A DNA stretch of 64,000 nt from Lithodes maja. Taxonomy: Eukaryota; Arthropoda; Malacostraca; Decapoda; Lithodidae. The stretch covers positions 1 through 64,000 of the forward strand of contig JBAKBP010013096.1 in NCBI GenBank assembly GCA_037953745.1, given 5' to 3'. Position 1 is the stretch's first letter. Each line of letters opens with the position of its first letter. The position numbers and the translations under genes are program-made. This document shows, one piece after another, positions 54,300-64,000 of this stretch. Below the pieces are notes generated by a model. That model made no database searches. It was not told where the DNA came from and worked only from the letters and a program-made list of their open reading frames with translations.

Positions 54300-55649
54300 C
54301 ATTACTCATCCCCTTATTTGTTTGCATGAGCTGTAGCTAAGCTCTAGCTTAACTGCCCTGTAGTTGCTTTGCATGTAATTTTGCTGTGTTTTTGACTGAT
54401 AAACGTTTGTTTATCGAGACTGCTTTTGTTTACATTTGTACCGGTTAGTGACGACCGACGCTCTAAAGTAAACAAACTATTTGCTTGTTTCATATTATAA
54501 AGTTCTAGCACTTATTGTAGATATTTTAGCCCTCACTGTAGTTAAGTGCTTAGCAAACCACCTAGTAGTTATCTTGCATGACATTGTACTGTAGTTTTGA
54601 CTGATAAACGTTTGTTTTTCAAAATTCTATTTGTCAGGTTAGTAGAGACGCCGCCGATACCAGCGCCACCTGTGTACGCATAAACAAACCCTCTTCTTGT
54701 ATTTTATATATCAAAGTCTAGCCAATAGCATTTCAGATACTTGTCACCATAATAGGCCTCTCACACTCTTGCCAGGGATATTACTAACTCCATTATTATT
54801 ATTATTGTGTCGACCACTGTATAAACTAATATACAGGCTTTAGCCTAACTGTGTCATACTGCTAACATAATTTTATTTTTATTTTCAGGCATAAAATTGT
54901 GTTCTATTGCTAACATATTCTTTTTGTGATCAACATATTCTTTTTGTGATTTACAGGCATTAATTGTACCATATTGCTAACCAATATTTTTTGTTACTGT
55001 ACTGTATACTGCTTTCCAGTGTTCTCACTAGGCTAAATTAACCCTCTCCCCTTTTTTTCTCCCAGTAAATTTTGTAACAAATTACTAGTCCATTTACAAT
55101 TTTCAGGCTTTAACTGTGTCATACTGCTAACATCAATTTTTTTTTATATTTTCAGGCATAAATTGTGTTCTATTGCTAACATATTTTTTGTGATTTACAG
55201 CCATAATATTCTTTTTGTGATTAACATATTATTTTTGTGATTTACAGGCATTAATTGTACCATATTGCTAACAAATATTTTTTGTTACTGTACTGTATAC
55301 TGTTTTCCAGTTTTCTCACTAGGCTATTAACCCTCTCCCACTTTTTTTTTCCAGTAAATTTTGTAACAAATTTCTAGTCCATTTGTGATTTTCAGGCTTT
55401 AACTGTGTCATACTGCTAACATCAATTTTTGTTTTTTTTCAGGCATAAATTGTGTTCAATTGCTAACATATTTTTTGTGATTTACAGGCATATTAATTTT
55501 ATCATATTGCTAACAAAATTGTTTGTGATTTTCAGGAATTAATTGTATCACATTGCTAACATACATTTTTTGTGATTTTCAGGCTTTAATTGTACCATTT
55601 TGCTAACATAAATTTGTGTGATTTTCAGGCATATTGTGATTATATCGTC
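54300..55649 (+). repeat. 5' region of LINE E with repeated monomers
   Basis: Upstream of ORF1. Roughly 280-bp units begin with GGCTTTAACTGTGTCATAC at about 54836, 55107 and 55396, with a partial one at 55582. They are built of smaller units with TTTTCAGGC or TTTACAGGC followed by TTGCTAACA. An outer pair (54382-54417 and 54590-54620) shares GACTGATAAACGTTTGTTT. Tandem 5' monomers act as promoters in some L1 families; that role is inferred here. The exact 5' end of the element is not visible. Confidence 0.68.
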
Positions 55650-56642
55650 ATGGCGCCGCAACGAACCTGCACGAGTTGTTCCGGTAAATTTGGCCCTACC
55701 ATGTTTGTTGATACTGATGTCCAAATTTGTAGATTTTGCCAGCTCCGAGAGAAGATTGCGGATGAATTGAATGCAGCTCACCGCAAGATCGATGCCCTGA
55801 CTACGAAGCTTGAATCCCTTCAAGAATTTGCCACACTCAACGTAGGAGTGCCCTCGGCCCAAGAAACCACTACTATGTCAACCGCCATTCCAGTGCATAC
55901 AGTACCGGTACCCACACCAGCAGCTACCTTAGATGTTGCAGATAATAATAATGACTCTACTCTCACTCCCCCCCAGGACAACTTTCAGTTAGTGAGAAAC
56001 AATGTCCATCCCAGTACCAGTACCAGGAAGGTCATCCCGACAACATGCCAAAACCGCTTCAAAATTCTGGCTATTGACGAGGAAGAGGAAACGGAAGAAG
56101 TTCGGCTTGTGGGCGACTCCATGGTCCGTGGCCAACTAACCGAGTTCTGCGCCAGGGCACCCAGGACCAGAAAGCGATTCTGTATCCCAGGTGGCGGCGT
56201 GGACGACATTGTTGCGGCTCTGGAAGAGGTTTCCAGGCTCGCCCCCGCAAGCACTACGTACGTCATCCACGTTGGATCTAACGATGTCCAACGGACGCGG
56301 TCAGAGGAACTACTTTGCAAGTACCGGCGGCTGATCAGGTCCTTCAAGGAAAAATCTAATAGAATCTTAATTTCAGGAATTGTTCCCCGGATTGACGTAG
56401 AAAACCGATTCTACAACATAGCTACCAGTACAAATCGCCGACTAGCCAAACTCTGCAGGGAGGAGAACATCGGCTTTGTCGACACGTGGGATAATTTTTA
56501 CTATGATAAATCTTTGTTTTCAGGAGATGGTGTACATCTCAATGAAGTAGGAGCTGCACGTCTTGGTCGTCTGCTGAACGATGCAGTCAAGGATTTCCGT
56601 TCAAAAAACGGGGTCAACCAGACCCAAGACAGGGTAGTGTAA
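55650..56642 (+). CDS. LINE E ORF1: zinc cluster plus SGNH esterase
   Basis: 330 residues from the ATG at 55650, chosen because it precedes a CxxC cluster (C7, C10, C27, C30). A short coiled coil (about 31-62) and a Ser/Thr/Pro linker follow. The C-terminal half is an SGNH/GDSL hydrolase: LVGDSMVRG (S157 nucleophile), GGGVDDI, HVGSNDV (GSND at 199-202) and DGVHLNEVG (Asp and His). Esterase-bearing ORF1 proteins are known in the CR1 clade, where they bind RNA and may act on membranes or lipids. The stop codon lies inside GTAAGT, a consensus splice donor. The downstream ORF2 frame is already open from about 56546. Confidence 0.9.
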   Translation: MAPQRTCTSCSGKFGPTMFVDTDVQICRFCQLREKIADELNAAHRKIDALTTKLESLQEFATLNVGVPSAQETTTMSTAIPVHTVPVPTPAATLDVADNNNDSTLTPPQDNFQLVRNNVHPSTSTRKVIPTTCQNRFKILAIDEEEETEEVRLVGDSMVRGQLTEFCARAPRTRKRFCIPGGGVDDIVAALEEVSRLAPASTTYVIHVGSNDVQRTRSEELLCKYRRLIRSFKEKSNRILISGIVPRIDVENRFYNIATSTNRRLAKLCREENIGFVDTWDNFYYDKSLFSGDGVHLNEVGAARLGRLLNDAVKDFRSKNGVNQTQDRVV

Positions 56643-59506
56643 GTCAAATACGAACTGAAAATTCAGACAATGCACAATCAGTAACATCCAACTCTAATAC
56701 TCTTAAGTTGTTTTATGTAAATGCTCGTAGCATACGCAATAAATTTTCAGATCTAGAGGAAATCGTGTTTACAGAACATTATGATATAATCGGCATTACA
56801 GAATCTTGGTTAAATACGGAAGACAGAGACTTTTTAGCCGAATATACGCTTCCTGGTTATACAATGTTTGAGAAAAGTCGGATCAATAGAAATGGAGGAG
56901 GAGTTCTGTTTTTTATAAAGGAAAGTCTTAATCCTGTCTTAATGTCAAAACCTCAAATTGCGAATATAGACATATCTTACGTACTATTAAATAATAAACG
57001 AGGAACTAAAATAACACTAGCTTTATTATACAGACCCCCATCTCAATCAGTGCAAACTGACAGTGAAATTTATGAACAAATTGCAGAAATAACTAACATA
57101 CAAGATACCGTAATTCTTGGCGATTTCAACTTACCCGTGACTAAATGGGGCGATATTCTTACTTCACACTCTGGACACGACCTCTATGCTAACTTGCAAG
57201 AGAGTTCACTTTTTCAATTTGTACAATCTCCGACCCGTGGTAATAATGTGCTTGACCTTGTACTCGCAACAAAAGAAGAATTAATAGAGAATTTGAATGT
57301 TGGTGATGAATTCAGTAACAGCGACCATCGTACGATAACTTTCACTTTAAAGTTTACTAGTAACAAATCAAATAGCAGCATTGAGAAAGTCCCTAATTTC
57401 AAGAAAGCAAATTTTCATAAACTTAAATCAAAACTTAAAGAAACTGACTGGAGCTTTCTGACTAACAATAACGACATAAATACATCTTGGGAGTGTTTCA
57501 CAACCACTTACCTTAAGGCAGTGCAAGACTGCATACCATCGAAAATACGGCGTCCAGGCCAAAATGATAAGCCCAAATGGTGGAATAAAGATATTTCAGA
57601 CTGTCTGCTTGCTAAAAAATTTGCTAATGATAGATTAAAATCCTCACAAAATGACGAAGAACGGGTGAAATTTGTAGAGCTACGACGCAAAGCCAAAAAG
57701 TTAATTAAGCAAAGTAAAAAGACCCTGGAGTTACATGTTGCGAATCAAAGTAAAACAAACCCGAAAGAATTCTATAGTTATATCAGAAAGAAAAAAGTAG
57801 TTACTTCAACTGTTGGACCGTTAGTCGATGAAAATGGAGAATACACCAAAGACGAAGTACAAATGAGTAATGCCCTCAATACCTTCTTTGCATCAGTTTT
57901 TACAACCGAAGACCTCAGTGATATCCCTACACCATCGCCGATTCAGATTGATAATTCAGATGTTCTAAGCAATATCACCGTTACAGAGAGAGAAGTATTG
58001 AATTGTTTAGATAAACTCAAGGTAAATAAAACGCCTGGACCTGATACAATCTCACCTAGAGTTCTAAAGGAAGCTAAGGATGAGCTCTCCAAACCACTGA
58101 CATTGCTATTCAATGAATCCTTGCAGTCTGGGACTATGCCTGATCAGTGGAAGCTAGCCAACGTAACACCGATATTCAAAAAAGGCAGCAAATCCCTACC
58201 CAGTAACTATCGTCCAATTAGCTTAACATCAATTGTATGTAAAATGCTAGAAACGGTCATAAGAGACAGACTCGTAAATCACTTAGAGGCAAATAACTTA
58301 CTTAAAGATACTCAACACGGCTTTCGTAAAAAACGTTCCTGTTTAACAAACCTCTTAGACTTCTTCCACGATATCTTCAACCTCTACGATGAGAGTAAAG
58401 CTGTAGATATTATATACCTTGATTTTCAAAAGGCCTTTGACAAAGTTCCCCACAAACGATCACTGCTAAAACTAAAAGCGCATGGAATACAAGACGGTGT
58501 GTTGAAATGGATAGAAAATTGGCTCAGCGACAGAAAGCAAAGAGTAGTCATAAACGGTAAGGCATCTAAATGGACCAATGTAAGTAGTGGGGTACCCCAG
58601 GGATCGGTACTAGGACCAATTCTCTTTCTAATTTACATCAACGACATAGATGAGGGTCTCACCTGTACAGTCTCGAAATTTGCTGACGATACAAAAATTG
58701 CAAATAGCGTACTCTCAAAAGAACAAGTTGACGATATGCAACACAATCTAGATAAATTGTCATGTTGGGCCCAAATTTGGCAAATGAGTTTCAATGCGGA
58801 TAAATGTAAAGTACTACATATCGGATACCTAAATGAGAAAGCAAACTATTCGATGAATGGCACTCAGCTTAAGAATGTAAACAAAGAAACCGATCTGGGA
58901 GTAACAATATCGAGTAACCTAAAACCGAGTCAACAATGTTCAGAAGTTGTTAAGAAGGCAAACAAAATAATTGGCTTTATAGGCAGGTCATTTGAGCATA
59001 AATCCAAAGATGTTATCCTAACCCTTTACAATTCCTTAGTCCGCCCTCTTCTGGAATACTGCGTTCAATCCTGGTGCCCTTATTACCAAAAAGATATAAA
59101 CAAGCTAGAACGAGTTCAACGTAGAGTTACCAAAATGATACCTTGCCTAAAGAACAAACCATACGAAGAGCGTCTTAGAGAATTAAATCTATTTCCTTTA
59201 ACCCAGCGCAGATTAAGAGGCGACTTAATTCAAGTGTTCAAAATCATCAAAGGCATCGACAATATGAACTGTAGTAAGTACTTCACTATCGACCAATCTA
59301 ATTACACGCGGGGAAACGGTTGCAAAATTATTGGTAAATCTTTTAACTCACACGAATCTAAGAATTTCTTCTTCAATCGAGTTGTCAACTTGTGGAATGG
59401 GCTTCCCCGAGACGTTATAGACTGCAGCACCGTTGATTCATTTAAACTCCGCTTAGACAAATATCTCGCATCAAACCCGCGACTGACTGCGTTTGTAAAT
59501 GAATAA
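56642..59506 (+). CDS. LINE E ORF2: endonuclease and reverse transcriptase, intact
   Basis: Frame open from 56546 within the end of ORF1 to 59506. The functional protein begins near FYVNARSIRNKFSDL, but no ATG precedes it in frame, so ORF2 probably starts by reinitiation at a non-AUG codon (TTG at 56708), frameshifting or splicing. Endonuclease motifs: GITESWLN, GGGVLFFIKE, LYRPPSQS, ILGDFNLP, NVLDLVLA, SNSDHRTI. RT motifs: PGPDTISPRVLKE, NYRPISLTSI, IYLDFQKAFDKVPH, SGVPQGSVLGPILF, catalytic KFADDTKIA, CVQSWCPYYQKD, LERVQRRVTKMIP, LWNGLPRDVID. About 932 codons without damage, the usual CR1 ORF2 length. It could be active. Confidence 0.9.
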   Translation, partial: SQIRTENSDNAQSVTSNSNTLKLFYVNARSIRNKFSDLEEIVFTEHYDIIGITESWLNTEDRDFLAEYTLPGYTMFEKSRINRNGGGVLFFIKESLNPVLMSKPQIANIDISYVLLNNKRGTKITLALLYRPPSQSVQTDSEIYEQIAEITNIQDTVILGDFNLPVTKWGDILTSHSGHDLYANLQESSLFQFVQSPTRGNNVLDLVLATKEELIENLNVGDEFSNSDHRTITFTLKFTSNKSNSSIEKVPNFKKANFHKLKSKLKETDWSFLTNNNDINTSWECFTTTYLKAVQDCIPSKIRRPGQNDKPKWWNKDISDCLLAKKFANDRLKSSQNDEERVKFVELRRKAKKLIKQSKKTLELHVANQSKTNPKEFYSYIRKKKVVTSTVGPLVDENGEYTKDEVQMSNALNTFFASVFTTEDLSDIPTPSPIQIDNSDVLSNITVTEREVLNCLDKLKVNKTPGPDTISPRVLKEAKDELSKPLTLLFNESLQSGTMPDQWKLANVTPIFKKGSKSLPSNYRPISLTSIVCKMLETVIRDRLVNHLEANNLLKDTQHGFRKKRSCLTNLLDFFHDIFNLYDESKAVDIIYLDFQKAFDKVPHKRSLLKLKAHGIQDGVLKWIENWLSDRKQRVVINGKASKWTNVSSGVPQGSVLGPILFLIYINDIDEGLTCTVSKFADDTKIANSVLSKEQVDDMQHNLDKLSCWAQIWQMSFNADKCKVLHIGYLNEKANYSMNGTQLKNVNKETDLGVTISSNLKPSQQCSEVVKKANKIIGFIGRSFEHKSKDVILTLYNSLVRPLLEYCVQSWCPYYQKDINKLERVQRRVTKMIPCLKNKPYEERLRELNLFPLTQRRLRGDLIQVFKIIKGIDNMNCSKYFTIDQSNYTRGNGCKIIGKSFNSHESKNFFFNRVVNLWNGLPRDVIDCSTVDSFKLRLDKYLASNPRLTAFVNE

Positions 59507-59735
59507 CTTTATTGTATACCCCCCTCAGTTACTAACCCATCTGTCCCCTACTAACTTCCTAATCCTGCCACGGACATTAGTTCTAGGGCAGTAGTTCCCT
59601 TTCCAATGTTCCCTTACCCACTCTAAACCACTGTTTGGACACTTGATCCTCAGTGTTTTGGAGGACAAGCAGCCTAGAAGGGTCACTAGACCTGTTGTTG
59701 CTTGATTTCCTTTGTACTCCTTTGTATTCCTCCTC
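59507..59735 (+). other. LINE E copy 1 3' UTR and terminal units
   Basis: About 225 bp shared with copy 3. It ends in short tandem units (CTCCTTTGTA) rather than poly(A), as in CR1-like LINEs. Confidence 0.8.
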
Positions 59736-59850
59736 CTCCACCACTAACTATTCCTTGTAACTCTCCCTCCCTCCCTCCTCCACCACTAACTATTCCTTGT
59801 AACTCTCCCTCCCTCCCTCCTCCTCCTCCACCACTAACTATTCCTTGCAT
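59728..59850. repeat. 42-48-bp tandem repeat between LINE E copies
   Basis: Three units containing CCACCACTAACTATTCCTTG (at 59738, 59780 and 59828) and CTCCCTCCCTCC, located exactly between the end of copy 1 and the start of copy 2. Confidence 0.9.
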
Positions 59851-60486
59851 CCCAGTACCAGTACCCGGAAGGTCATCCCAACAACATGCCAAAACCGCTT
59901 CAAAATTCTGGCTATTGACGAGGAAGAGGAAACGGAAGAAGTTCAGCTTGTGGGCTACTCCATGGTCCGTGGCCAACTAACCGAGTTCTGCGCCAGGGCA
60001 CCCAGGACCAGAAAGCGATTCTGTATCCCAGGTGGCGGCGTGGACGACATTGTTGCGGCTGTGGAAGAGGTTTCCAGGCTCGCCCCCGCAAGCACTACGT
60101 ACGTCATCATCCACGTTGGATCTAACGATGTCCAACGGACGCGGTCAGAGGAACTACTTTGCAAGTACCGGCGGCTGATCAGGTCCTTCAAGGAAAAATC
60201 TAATAGAATCTTAATTTCAGGAATTGTTCCCCGGATTGATGTAGAAAACCGATTCTACAACATAGCTACCAGTACAAATCGCCGACTAGCCAAACTCTGC
60301 AGGGAGGAGGACATCGGCTTTGTCGACACGTGGGATCGTTTTTACTATGATAAATCTTTGTTTTCAGGAGATGGTGTACATCTCAATGAAGTAGGAGCTG
60401 CACGTCTTGGTCGTCTGCTGAACGATGCAGTCAAGGATTTCCGTTCAAAAAACGGGGTCAACCAGACCCCAGACAGGGTAGTGTAA
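59851..60486 (+). pseudogene. LINE E copy 2 ORF1, 5'-truncated
   Basis: Starts in the Ser/Thr linker of ORF1 (STSTRKVIPTT) and lacks the zinc cluster and coiled coil. The esterase domain is complete apart from GDS changed to GYS next to the nucleophile, and an extra Ile before HVGSND. About 99% identical to copy 1. The stop again lies in GTAAGT (60484-60489). Confidence 0.87.
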
Positions 60487-60551
60487 GTCAAATACGAACT
60501 GAAAATTCAGATAATGCACAATCGGTAACATCCAACTCTAATACTCTTAAG

Positions 60552-62663
60552 GTGTTTTATGTAAATGCTCGTAGCATACGCAATAAATTTTCAGATCTAG
60601 AGGAAATCGTGTTTACGGAACATTATGATATAATCGGCATTACAGAATCTTGGTTAAATACGGAAGACAGAGACTTTTTAGCCGAATATTCGCTCCCTGG
60701 TTATACAATGTTTGAGAAAAGTCGGATCAATAGAAATGGAGGAGGAGTTCTGTTTTTTATAAAGGAAAGTCTTAATCCCGTCTTAATGTCAAAACCTCAA
60801 ATTGCGAATATAGACATATCTTACGTACTATTAAATAATAAACAAGGAACTAAAATAACACTAGCTTTATTATACAGACCCCCATCTCAATCAGTGCAAA
60901 CTGACAGTGAAATTTATGAACAAATTGCAGAAATAACTAACATACAAGATACCGTAATTCTTGGCGATTTCAACTTACCCGTGACTAAATGGGGTGATAT
61001 TCTTACTTCACACTCTGGACACTACCTCTATGCTAACGTGCAAGAGAGTTCACTTTTTCAATTTGTACAATCTCCGACCCGTGGTAATAATGTGCTTGAC
61101 CTTGTACTCGCAACAAAAGAAGAATTAATAGAGAATTTGAATGTTGGTGATGAATTCAGTAACAGCGACCATCGTACGATAACTTTCACTTTAAAGTTTA
61201 CTAGTAACAAATCAAATAGCAGCATTGAGAAAGTCCCTAATTTCAAGAAAGCAAATTTTCATAAACTTAAATCAAAGCTTAAAGAAACTGACTGGAGCTT
61301 TCTGACTAACAATAACGACATAAATACATCTTGGGAGTGTTTCACAACCACTTACCTTAAGGCAGTGCAAGACTGCATACCATCGAAACTACGGCATCCA
61401 GGCCATAATGATAAGCCCAAATGGTGGAATAAAGATATTTCAGACTGCCTGCTTGCTAAAAAATTTGCTAATGATAGATTAAAATCCTCACAAAATGACG
61501 AAGAACGGGTGAAATTTGTAGAGCTACGACGCAAAGCCAAAAAGTTAATTAAGCAAAGTAAAAAGACCCTGGAGTTACATGTTGCGAATCAAAGTAAAAC
61601 AAACCCGAAAGAATTCTATAGTTATATCAGAAAGAAAAAAGTAGTTACTTCAACTGTTGGACCGTTAGTCGATGAAAATGGAGAATACACCAAAGATGAA
61701 GTACAAACGAATAATGCCCTCAATACCTTCTTTGCATCAGTTTTTACAACCGAAGACCTCAGTGATATCCCTACACCATCGCCGATTCAGATTGATAATT
61801 CAGATGTTCTAAGCAATATCACCATTACAGAGAGAGAAGTATTGAATTGTTTAGATAAACTCAAGGTAAATAAAATGCCTGGACCTGATACAATCTCGCC
61901 TAGAGTTCTAAAGGAAGCTAAGGATGAGCTCTCCAAACCACTGACATTGCTATTCAATGAATCCTTGCAGTCTGGGACTATGCCTGATCAGTGGAAGCTA
62001 GCCAACGTAACACCGATATTCTAAAAAGGCAGCAAATCCCTACCAAGTAACTATCGTCCAATTAGCTTAACCTCAATTGTATGTAAAATGCTAGAAACGG
62101 TCATAAGAGACAGACTCGTAAATCACTTAGAGGCAAATAATTTACTTAAAGATACTCAACACGGCTTTCGTAAAAAAAGTTCCTGTTTAACAAACCTCTT
62201 AGACTTCTTCCACGATATCCTCAACCTCTATGATGAGAGTAAAGCTGTAGATATTATATACCTTGATTTTCAAAAGGCCTCTGACAAAGTTCCCCACAAA
62301 CGTTTACTGCTAAAACTAAAAGCGCATGGAATACAAGACGGTGTGTTGAAATGGATAGAAAATTGGCTCAGCGACAGAAAGCAAAGAGTAGTCATAAACG
62401 GTAAGGCATCTAAATGGACCAATGTAAGTAGCGGGGTACCCCAGGGATCGGTACTAGGACCAATTCTCTTTCTAATTTACATCAACGACATAGATGAGGG
62501 TCTCACCTGTACAATCTCAAAATTTGCTGACGATACAAAAATTGCAAATAGCGTACTCTCAAAAGAACAAGTTGACGATATGCAACACAATCTAGATAAA
62601 TTGTCATGTTGGGCCCAAATTTGGCAAATGAGTTTCAATGCGGATAAATGTAAAGTACTACAT
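60552..62663 (+). pseudogene. LINE E copy 2 ORF2, nonsense and 3'-truncated
   Basis: Endonuclease intact. One AAA-to-TAA change ends the first frame at 62022-62024, just after NVTPIF. The same frame continues to 62663 with motif A altered from KAFDK to KASDK and intact SGVPQGSVLGP and KFADDTKIA. At CKVLH it is cut and fused to another LINE. The 3' quarter of the RT and the 3' UTR are missing. Confidence 0.87.
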
Positions 62664-63998
62664 ACACCTGGGACCACAAGGCATACAAACACTCACTAAC
62701 ATATCAAACTACAGCTATTCACACAACACAATACCAGACATTTGGAAGCATGGTATCATCATCACATTCCCCAAACCCAACAAAGACCCCACGCTACCCT
62801 CCTCACACCGCCCCATCACACTCCTTTGCTCCCCCTCCAAAGTCATGGAACGCCTAGTATTACAACTAATTACACCCGACCTACCCCTAGCTCCAACACA
62901 ACATGGCTTTAGACCACTGCACTCCACAAACACTCTTCTCACAGACCTTACACAAAGAGCTTTTGACGGCATCAACTCAGCTAGACCACCACACAGATCA
63001 CTATTAGCCACACTCGACATTGGATGCAATCCCCCGCCACAACCTAACAAACAAAATCTACAACACAAACATGCACAACAACACAAAAAGGTGGCTGGCC
63101 AACTTCCTAGCAAGCAGATGTGCACACGTATCTTTTGCCGGTCAGTCATCTAAAATCAGAAACTTTCCAAACGGAGTCCCACAAGGATCCGTCCTATCGC
63201 CTGCACTCTTCAATCTGTACATGCACGATATAACTACACCCAATACTCCCCAAATAAACTTAGCCTCCTATGCAGATGACATAACACTCACATGCACACA
63301 CCATGACCCAAGAAGAGCAACAGATCTCCTTCAACCCTATCTCAACACACTACATGGCTGGTGCACTACAAACAGCCAAATCCACCGCAACCCTGCTCAC
63401 AAGCTGGACAGGAGAACACGAATACATCCCTCAACTCACCATAAACAACACACCCCTAACACATACACACACACCCAAAATCCTAGGAGTAACATATGAT
63501 ACTCATATGACATTCAAACAGCACACCACAAACATTAAAAAGAAACTGACACCCAGACTTAACGCCCTCAGGTCACTTGCTCACACAAAATTTGGACACA
63601 ACAAAGAAACTACCACCACAGTATATAAACAATACATAAGATCAGTAATGGAATACGCAAGCCCAGCCTGGGCTTCTAACCTAGCTGAAACACATCATAA
63701 GACCTTACAGACGATTCAAAACAAAGCCCTGAAGATCATTACAGGCTGCACAGCTACTGCACCCACAGATCATCTACATCAAGAAACCAAGAAACCAAAA
63801 TCCTCAAAGTCAAAGACCATCTGGACATGAGAGGCACTCAATTCCTGGCAGCAGCCTCCACGAACCAAGACCACCCACTAAACTACATGGCAACACACCC
63901 ACAGACACCAAGAAATATCAAAACAACACCCAGCACACGGTATCACACACAATTATTGTCCTCTCTCCCTCCCTGCCCACCCCGAACCAACTTCCAGA
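62664..63998 (+). pseudogene. LINE F reverse transcriptase with damaged motif A
   Basis: Readable in at least three frames. 62664-63020: DIWKHGIIITFPKPNKDP, HRPITLLCSPSKVMERL, TQHGFRPLHSTNTLLTDL. Motif A (expected LDIxKAFD) is broken near 63020, where LDI is followed by a short deletion and frame change into DAIPRHNLTNKIYN. Then RWLANFLASRCAHVSF, motif B NGVPQGSVLSPALFNLY, catalytic ASYADDITLT, a second frame change near 63380, thumb with KILGVTYDTHMTF, YASPAWASNLAE, IQNKALKIITGC, and a third change near 63810 to DHLDMRGTQFLAAAS up to the window edge. Inactive. Confidence 0.85.
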
Positions 63999-64000
63999 AG
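62664..64000 (+). mobile_element. LINE family F (Jockey/I-like), truncated at both ends
   Basis: Distinct RT family entering at a sharp junction with LINE E copy 2 and running off the window. C/A-rich codon use differs visibly from the AT-rich LINE E. Clade assignment is from motif style only. Confidence 0.75.

Larger units (their letters stand above)
54300..59735 (+). mobile_element. CR1-type LINE family E, copy 1, near full length
   Basis: Repeated 5' region, ORF1 with esterase, ORF2 with endonuclease and RT, 3' UTR ending in GTACTCCTTTGTATTCC-type units. No stop or frameshift is seen in either ORF. Copies 2 and 3 and a diverged 3' fragment (32013-32165) show the family has multiplied locally. 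Confidence 0.87.

Noticed and set aside
55650..56642. Host gene for an SGNH/GDSL esterase
   Set aside because: The ORF is directly followed by EN-RT, a second 99% identical copy lies at 59851-60486 next to another EN-RT, and esterase ORF1 proteins are known in CR1-type LINEs.

Overview
The window is eukaryotic, most likely from an arthropod and probably a decapod crustacean. That is an inference from the mix of CR1-like, RTE, Penelope and Gypsy elements, the dense (TC)n, (TA)n, (TTA)n and (GA)n microsatellites, and the absence of compact genes. I find no convincing host gene. Every long coding region that can be read belongs to a transposable element, and many elements are inserted into one another.

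Layout, left to right. Bases 1-1501 are unclassified. Bases 1502-9842 hold a minus-strand Gypsy/Ty3-type LTR retrotransposon with 1.2-kb LTRs, a tRNA-His primer site and a polypurine tract. Its integrase lies upstream of its reverse transcriptase (Gmr1-like order), and a second primer site and gag start follow its 3' LTR, so it is part of a tandem. A tRNA-derived SINE (9862-10321) follows. Its tail resembles the 3' end of the neighbouring 5'-truncated CR1-like LINE (10866-13206). Bases 14402-26792 are a second minus-strand Gypsy-like element with 1.9-kb LTRs. Its internal region has collapsed to Gag joined in frame to the C-terminal end of integrase. Its 5' LTR is split by a PHD-finger LINE (20105-25745), which is itself split by a recent poly(A) LINE (21952-23544).

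Bases 26793-33104 are mostly microsatellites with LINE fragments and a truncated RTE element ending in its own (GATA)n tail. Bases 33105-38919 are a DNA transposon with 186-bp terminal inverted repeats. It encodes a large broken protein with N-terminal zinc-binding motifs, an XPG/FEN1-like nuclease signature and a C-terminal Cys-rich domain, and resembles the Academ group. It has been hit by a second copy of the poly(A) LINE and by a SINE. Bases 39595-42748 are a Penelope-like fragment with a GIY-YIG region, bounded by 124-bp inverted repeats and containing a LINE and a 15-copy minisatellite. Bases 42749-46255 are a LINE with three CCCH fingers. Bases 46401-50392 are mostly unclassified, with a MITE-like sequence and a 30-bp minisatellite. 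Bases 50393-53308 are a longer, dead copy of the poly(A) LINE. A C/T-rich satellite (53500-54212) follows.

Bases 54300-59730 hold the best-preserved element: a CR1-type LINE with a repeated 5' region, an SGNH-esterase ORF1 and an uninterrupted EN-RT ORF2. A truncated second copy follows it head to tail (59851-62663) and is fused to an unrelated broken LINE that runs off the window end.

Together the genes are replication machinery of unlinked selfish elements. The nesting gives a relative order of insertion: Gypsy-like element 2, then the PHD LINE, then the poly(A) LINE; and the Academ-like transposon, then the same poly(A) LINE. Near-identity of LINE copies and clean 4-bp target duplications indicate recent retrotransposition.
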